Of a stretch of DNA of 64,000 nucleotides, positions 61,045-64,000 are shown one piece after another. Source of the stretch: Aquimarina amphilecti (GTDB lineage Bacteria > Bacteroidota > Bacteroidia > Flavobacteriales > Flavobacteriaceae); the NCBI RefSeq assembly GCF_900109375.1, contig NZ_FOAB01000002.1, positions 248,001 to 312,000 of the forward strand, written 5' to 3'. Positions within the stretch are counted from its first letter, which is position 1. Each line of letters begins with the position of its first letter. Under the pieces are notes generated by a model. That model was not told the DNA's origin. It saw only the letters and a list, made by a program, of their open reading frames with translations, and searched no databases. The position numbers were made by a program, and so were the translations under genes.

Positions 61045-62019
61045 TTATATATTATGTTTTAGACATATATATACAGGAAAGTGATCACTATAACCTCCTT
61101 TATATTTTCTTCCTGCATAAGTTCTGTAAGGGTTTCCTTTGTATCTACCTTTATATATTTTTAAGAAACTATCATCAAAAATATTAGCTTCAGAAAAGCT
61201 ATGCGTAGCTTCTTCATATTTATGGAAGTTATTACTAAAGATAATTTGATCAAATAAATTCCATTGACGTTTATAGGTTAATGTACCACGATGCCTTGTG
61301 TGTAAACGTTCCATCGGATTATAAAAATCCTGTAATACTAAATGTTTTTTAACACTTTCACTATCAGGATCATCATTAAAATCACCCATAACGATAATTT
61401 TTGCTTCAGGTTTTTTTTCTATAATTTGATTTATTATTTCTCGGTTTCTATCAGCAGCGGCAATTCGTTTATATGATGTGAGTTCTGCTCCATCCCTTCT
61501 AGAAGGCCAATGATTTACTAATATGTGAACTTCTTCATTATGTAGAGATCCTGTTACCCATAAAATATCACGAGTAAAATCTCTTTCACCAAATTCATTG
61601 TCTACTAAGACCTGAATACTTTCGGAATTGGTAACCGTAAAGATTTCTTTTTGGTATAACAGTCCTACGTCTATTCCACGTTCATCTGGTGACTCATAAT
61701 GAACCACGCCGTAGTTTTTGTTAATTAGATGTTTAGTTCTTACAAGGTCTTCTAAAACAGCTTTATTTTCAACCTCAGCAACACCTAAAATAACAGGGGC
61801 TTTTCCGGTTTTTTCAAATCCAATATTAGAAATAGCAGTTCCTAGTTTAAATAATTTTTTTTCATACCTTTTTTTGTTCCACTTTTTTTCTGAGTCTGGC
61901 AAAAAATCATCATCTAATGTATTAGGATCATCTTTGGTATCAAATAAGTTTTCTAAATTGTAAAAAGCAATCGTATGTAAGTTTGTATGTTTCTTTTTAA
62001 AATAAAGCTTTGAAGACAT
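61045..62019 (-). CDS. EEP-family endonuclease/phosphodiesterase paralogue without signal peptide
   Basis: The protein has 324 aa. It has the same motif set as the enzyme at 55087-56142: AFYNLENLFDTKDDP, ILGVAEVENKAVLEDL, LVNHWPSRRDGAEL, IVMGDFNDDPDSES and GGYSDHFPVYI. The N-terminus is basic and polar (MSSKLYFKKKHTNLHT) with no signal peptide, so it is predicted to be cytoplasmic. A two-step pathway is conceivable: the exported paralogue cuts outside and this one works on imported product. Divergent from hflX (106-bp gap). No sign of decay. Confidence 0.9.
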   Translation of the reverse strand: MSSKLYFKKKHTNLHTIAFYNLENLFDTKDDPNTLDDDFLPDSEKKWNKKRYEKKLFKLGTAISNIGFEKTGKAPVILGVAEVENKAVLEDLVRTKHLINKNYGVVHYESPDERGIDVGLLYQKEIFTVTNSESIQVLVDNEFGERDFTRDILWVTGSLHNEEVHILVNHWPSRRDGAELTSYKRIAAADRNREIINQIIEKKPEAKIIVMGDFNDDPDSESVKKHLVLQDFYNPMERLHTRHRGTLTYKRQWNLFDQIIFSNNFHKYEEATHSFSEANIFDDSFLKIYKGRYKGNPYRTYAGRKYKGGYSDHFPVYICLKHNI

Positions 62020-62075
62020 GCAATTAAAATTTGTTGTAAACGTCTAAAGTACAAATTCAAATGCATACAATATTG

Positions 62076-62083
62076 TACCTTTG
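62076..62083 (+). promoter_or_regulatory. -7 promoter box of hflX
   Basis: TACCTTTG, an exact TAnnTTTG match, 42 bp before the ATG. Confidence 0.5.
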
Positions 62084-62125
62084 TAGATTAATTATAGAAA
62101 TATATCGCTAGATAAATAGGCGCTG

Positions 62126-63334
62126 ATGATAGAAAAGGAAAAAACAGTATACGAAAAAGCAGTTTTAATAGGTATTATTACCAAAAATCAGGATGAAGAC
62201 AAGTTAACTGAATTTTTGGATGAATTAGAATTCCTTACGTATACGGCTGGTGGAGAAGTGGTAAAACGATTTACCCAAAAAATGGATGTACCTAATCCTA
62301 AAACCTTTATTGGATCTGGTAAAATGGAAGAAGTACTGGCATATGTAGAGCAACATGATATCGGAACGGTTGTTTTTGATGATGAATTAACGCCTGGACA
62401 GCAACGTAATATTGAGCGTCTTCTAAAAGCTAAGATCATCGATAGAACCAATCTGATTTTGGATATTTTTGCACAACGAGCTCAGACAAGTTATGCCAGA
62501 ACTCAGGTCGAGTTGGCACAATGTCAATATTATTTGCCAAGACTAACAGGTTTATGGACTCACTTAGAGCGTCAGCGAGGAGGTATTGGTATGCGTGGAC
62601 CTGGTGAAACTGAGATTGAAACAGATAGAAGGATCGTAAGAGATCGTATTTCTTTATTGAAGAAAAAACTACTTACAATCGATAAACAAATGGCTACCCA
62701 GCGGGGTAATCGTGGTAAAATGGTAAGAGTAGCACTAGTTGGGTATACGAACGTAGGTAAATCTACGTTGATGAACGTGATTGCTAAAAGTGATGTTTTT
62801 GCAGAGAACAAACTTTTTGCGACTTTAGATACTACGGTAAGAAAAGTTGTTATTGGTAATCTTCCATTTTTATTAAGTGATACGGTTGGTTTTATTAGAA
62901 AATTACCTACTCAACTAGTAGAAAGTTTTAAAAGTACGTTAGATGAGGTTAGAGAAGCTGATTTATTACTTCATGTAGTAGATATATCCCATCCTCAATT
63001 CGAGGATCATATAGATTCTGTGAGCAGGATTTTGGAAGAAATTGATAGTGTTGATAAACCAGTAATTATGGTTTTTAATAAGATTGATGCTTATGAACAC
63101 GAAACTATTGATGAAGATGACCTAACTACAGAAAAAACAGAAATTCATTATACCTTGGATGAATGGAAACAAACCTGGATGAGTAGGATAGGAGATAACG
63201 CTTTGTTTATATCTGCAATTAATAAAGAAAATATAGATACTTTTAGAAAAAGAGTGTATAAAGAGGTAAGAGATATACACGTAACTCGTTTTCCTTATAA
63301 TAACTTTTTGTATCCTGAATTTGTAGAGGAGTAA
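62126..63334 (+). CDS. hflX: GTPase HflX
   Basis: The protein has 402 aa. The HflX N-terminal domain (PNPKTFIGSGKMEEVLAYV, FDDELTPGQQRNIERLL, DRTNLILDIFAQRAQT) is followed by the Gly-rich linker (ERQRGGIGMRGPGETEIETDRR). The G domain comes next: G1 GYTNVGKST near 206, G3 DTVGF and G4 NKID. HflX binds the 50S/70S ribosome and splits stalled ribosomes under stress. It has its own TACCTTTG box and is nearly back to back at its 3' end with the convergent DUF3078 gene (9-bp gap). Confidence 0.96.
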   Translation: MIEKEKTVYEKAVLIGIITKNQDEDKLTEFLDELEFLTYTAGGEVVKRFTQKMDVPNPKTFIGSGKMEEVLAYVEQHDIGTVVFDDELTPGQQRNIERLLKAKIIDRTNLILDIFAQRAQTSYARTQVELAQCQYYLPRLTGLWTHLERQRGGIGMRGPGETEIETDRRIVRDRISLLKKKLLTIDKQMATQRGNRGKMVRVALVGYTNVGKSTLMNVIAKSDVFAENKLFATLDTTVRKVVIGNLPFLLSDTVGFIRKLPTQLVESFKSTLDEVREADLLLHVVDISHPQFEDHIDSVSRILEEIDSVDKPVIMVFNKIDAYEHETIDEDDLTTEKTEIHYTLDEWKQTWMSRIGDNALFISAINKENIDTFRKRVYKEVRDIHVTRFPYNNFLYPEFVEE

Positions 63335-63343
63335 TTATAGCTC

Positions 63344-64000
63344 TTAAAACTCATAGTTAAGTCCTAACCCAATTACCTCTCGTATCTGGAATCCACTTGC
63401 GGCATTATCATCATAAATTGCCTGAAATGCGAAACTCCCAGATATGTATTTGTTGACAACCAAATTTAGGTTTAATGTATAATCAATATCAACGTTATAA
63501 GGATCTTCAATATAATTGGAATACAGATTAAGAATATTTTCAACAGTTATATTTTTGATGATTTTAAACTTAGTATATGCTGCCAAAGATCCACCAAATT
63601 CAAATCGTGAATTTTTGCCAGCATCTACTCCAAAATAATCGCCGTCTACATAATCAGGAGTAGTTGTAAATTGATCATCTACAAAAATCATACGGGAAGT
63701 AACAGGAGCAATATTAAAGTTAAAATCATCACTCTTTTTCCAAAGTAATCCAGGACCAATCTGTATAAAAGCTGGAGAAAAGAAATGAGTTTCTTCAGTA
63801 CGTATAGTTTCGTCAGTATCTGGATCTTTAGTAAAACTATATCCTTTTGCAAATTGAGATCTAAAATTAATAAACAAAGAATAGTTCCAGTTGGTCTCTC
63901 CAATTCTTTGCCCTAATCGTGAGTTTAGTTCTATTCTATCATTCGTTTTTCGAGCAAAATTTTCTCCTTTTAGAAATGTAAGACCATAATCCGCTAAAAT
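63344..64000 (-). CDS. DUF3078-like outer-membrane protein (5' end outside window)
   Basis: The frame is open from the right edge to the stop at 63344, giving 218 residues of a C-terminal fragment. The visible part starts ILADYGLTFLKGENFARKTND and continues through LGQRIGETNWNYSLFINF, then alternating hydrophobic strands to the end NYEF. The aromatic terminal Phe and strand pattern indicate an outer-membrane beta-barrel of the DUF3078 type found in Bacteroidota. Function is unknown. A TTG within the frame at 63877 could be taken for a start, but the coding pattern clearly continues upstream. Confidence 0.8.
   Translation of the reverse strand: MLADYGLTFLKGENFARKTNDRIELNSRLGQRIGETNWNYSLFINFRSQFAKGYSFTKDPDTDETIRTEETHFFSPAFIQIGPGLLWKKSDDFNFNIAPVTSRMIFVDDQFTTTPDYVDGDYFGVDAGKNSRFEFGGSLAAYTKFKIIKNITVENILNLYSNYIEDPYNVDIDYTLNLNLVVNKYISGSFAFQAIYDDNAASGFQIREVIGLGLNYEF

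Overview
The window looks like an origin-proximal stretch of chromosome from a marine Flavobacteriaceae bacterium (Bacteroidota). Aquimarina or a close relative would fit, but the sequence does not prove the genus. The evidence is low GC, type IX secretion (T9SS) proteins with C-terminal sorting domains, PorP/SprF, DUF4175, DUF2807 (GIN) and DUF5689 families, a glutaminyl-tRNA synthetase with a C-terminal extension, almost no Shine-Dalgarno sequences, and several promoters of the TAnnTTTG (-7) type known from Bacteroidota.

Region 1 (1-17.8 kb, minus strand) is a three-gene surface-protein operon. First comes an Ig-like T9SS type B cargo protein. It is followed by a PorP/SprF-type outer-membrane protein fused to a very long helical repeat domain and two SPOR-like domains. 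Last is a giant SprB-like adhesin of at least 4070 residues that runs off the left edge. A gene-free stretch of about 670 bp precedes the operon.

Region 2 (18.4-26.4 kb, minus strand) is a housekeeping cluster: DUF4175 membrane protein, ybeY, mnmG, a small membrane protein, a SAM methyltransferase and an OmpH/Skp-like lipoprotein. Four parS-like ParB sites sit in or beside its genes. One is at the centre of a perfect 50-bp palindrome that contains the ybeY stop codon.

Region 3 (26.5-42.1 kb, both strands) holds an AlkB-like monooxygenase, gltX, a DUF4177 protein, an SPFH/band-7 protein, glnS, folB, tRNA-Cys, a LysE-type exporter, a GIN-domain protein, RNase R, two small proteins, rpiB, an ElaA-like acetyltransferase, a CtpA-type protease and rnpA. 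The 579-bp gap before rpiB is AT-rich and has a cluster of DnaA-box-like 9-mers, so it is a candidate oriC.

Region 4 (42.1-54.7 kb) is mainly envelope and secreted functions: a BNR/sortilin-like T9SS type A protein, a metallo-beta-lactamase-fold hydrolase / S8 protease / M1 peptidase operon, and a Usp-SulP pair divergent from a Na+/H+ antiporter.

Region 5 (54.7-64 kb) has a small Cys-rich lipoprotein and a TonB-dependent receptor plus DUF5689/choice-of-anchor lipoprotein pair. That pair is flanked by two paralogous endonuclease/exonuclease/phosphatase-family enzymes, one with a signal peptide and one without, which suggests nucleic-acid or phosphoester scavenging. hflX and a truncated DUF3078 protein close the window.
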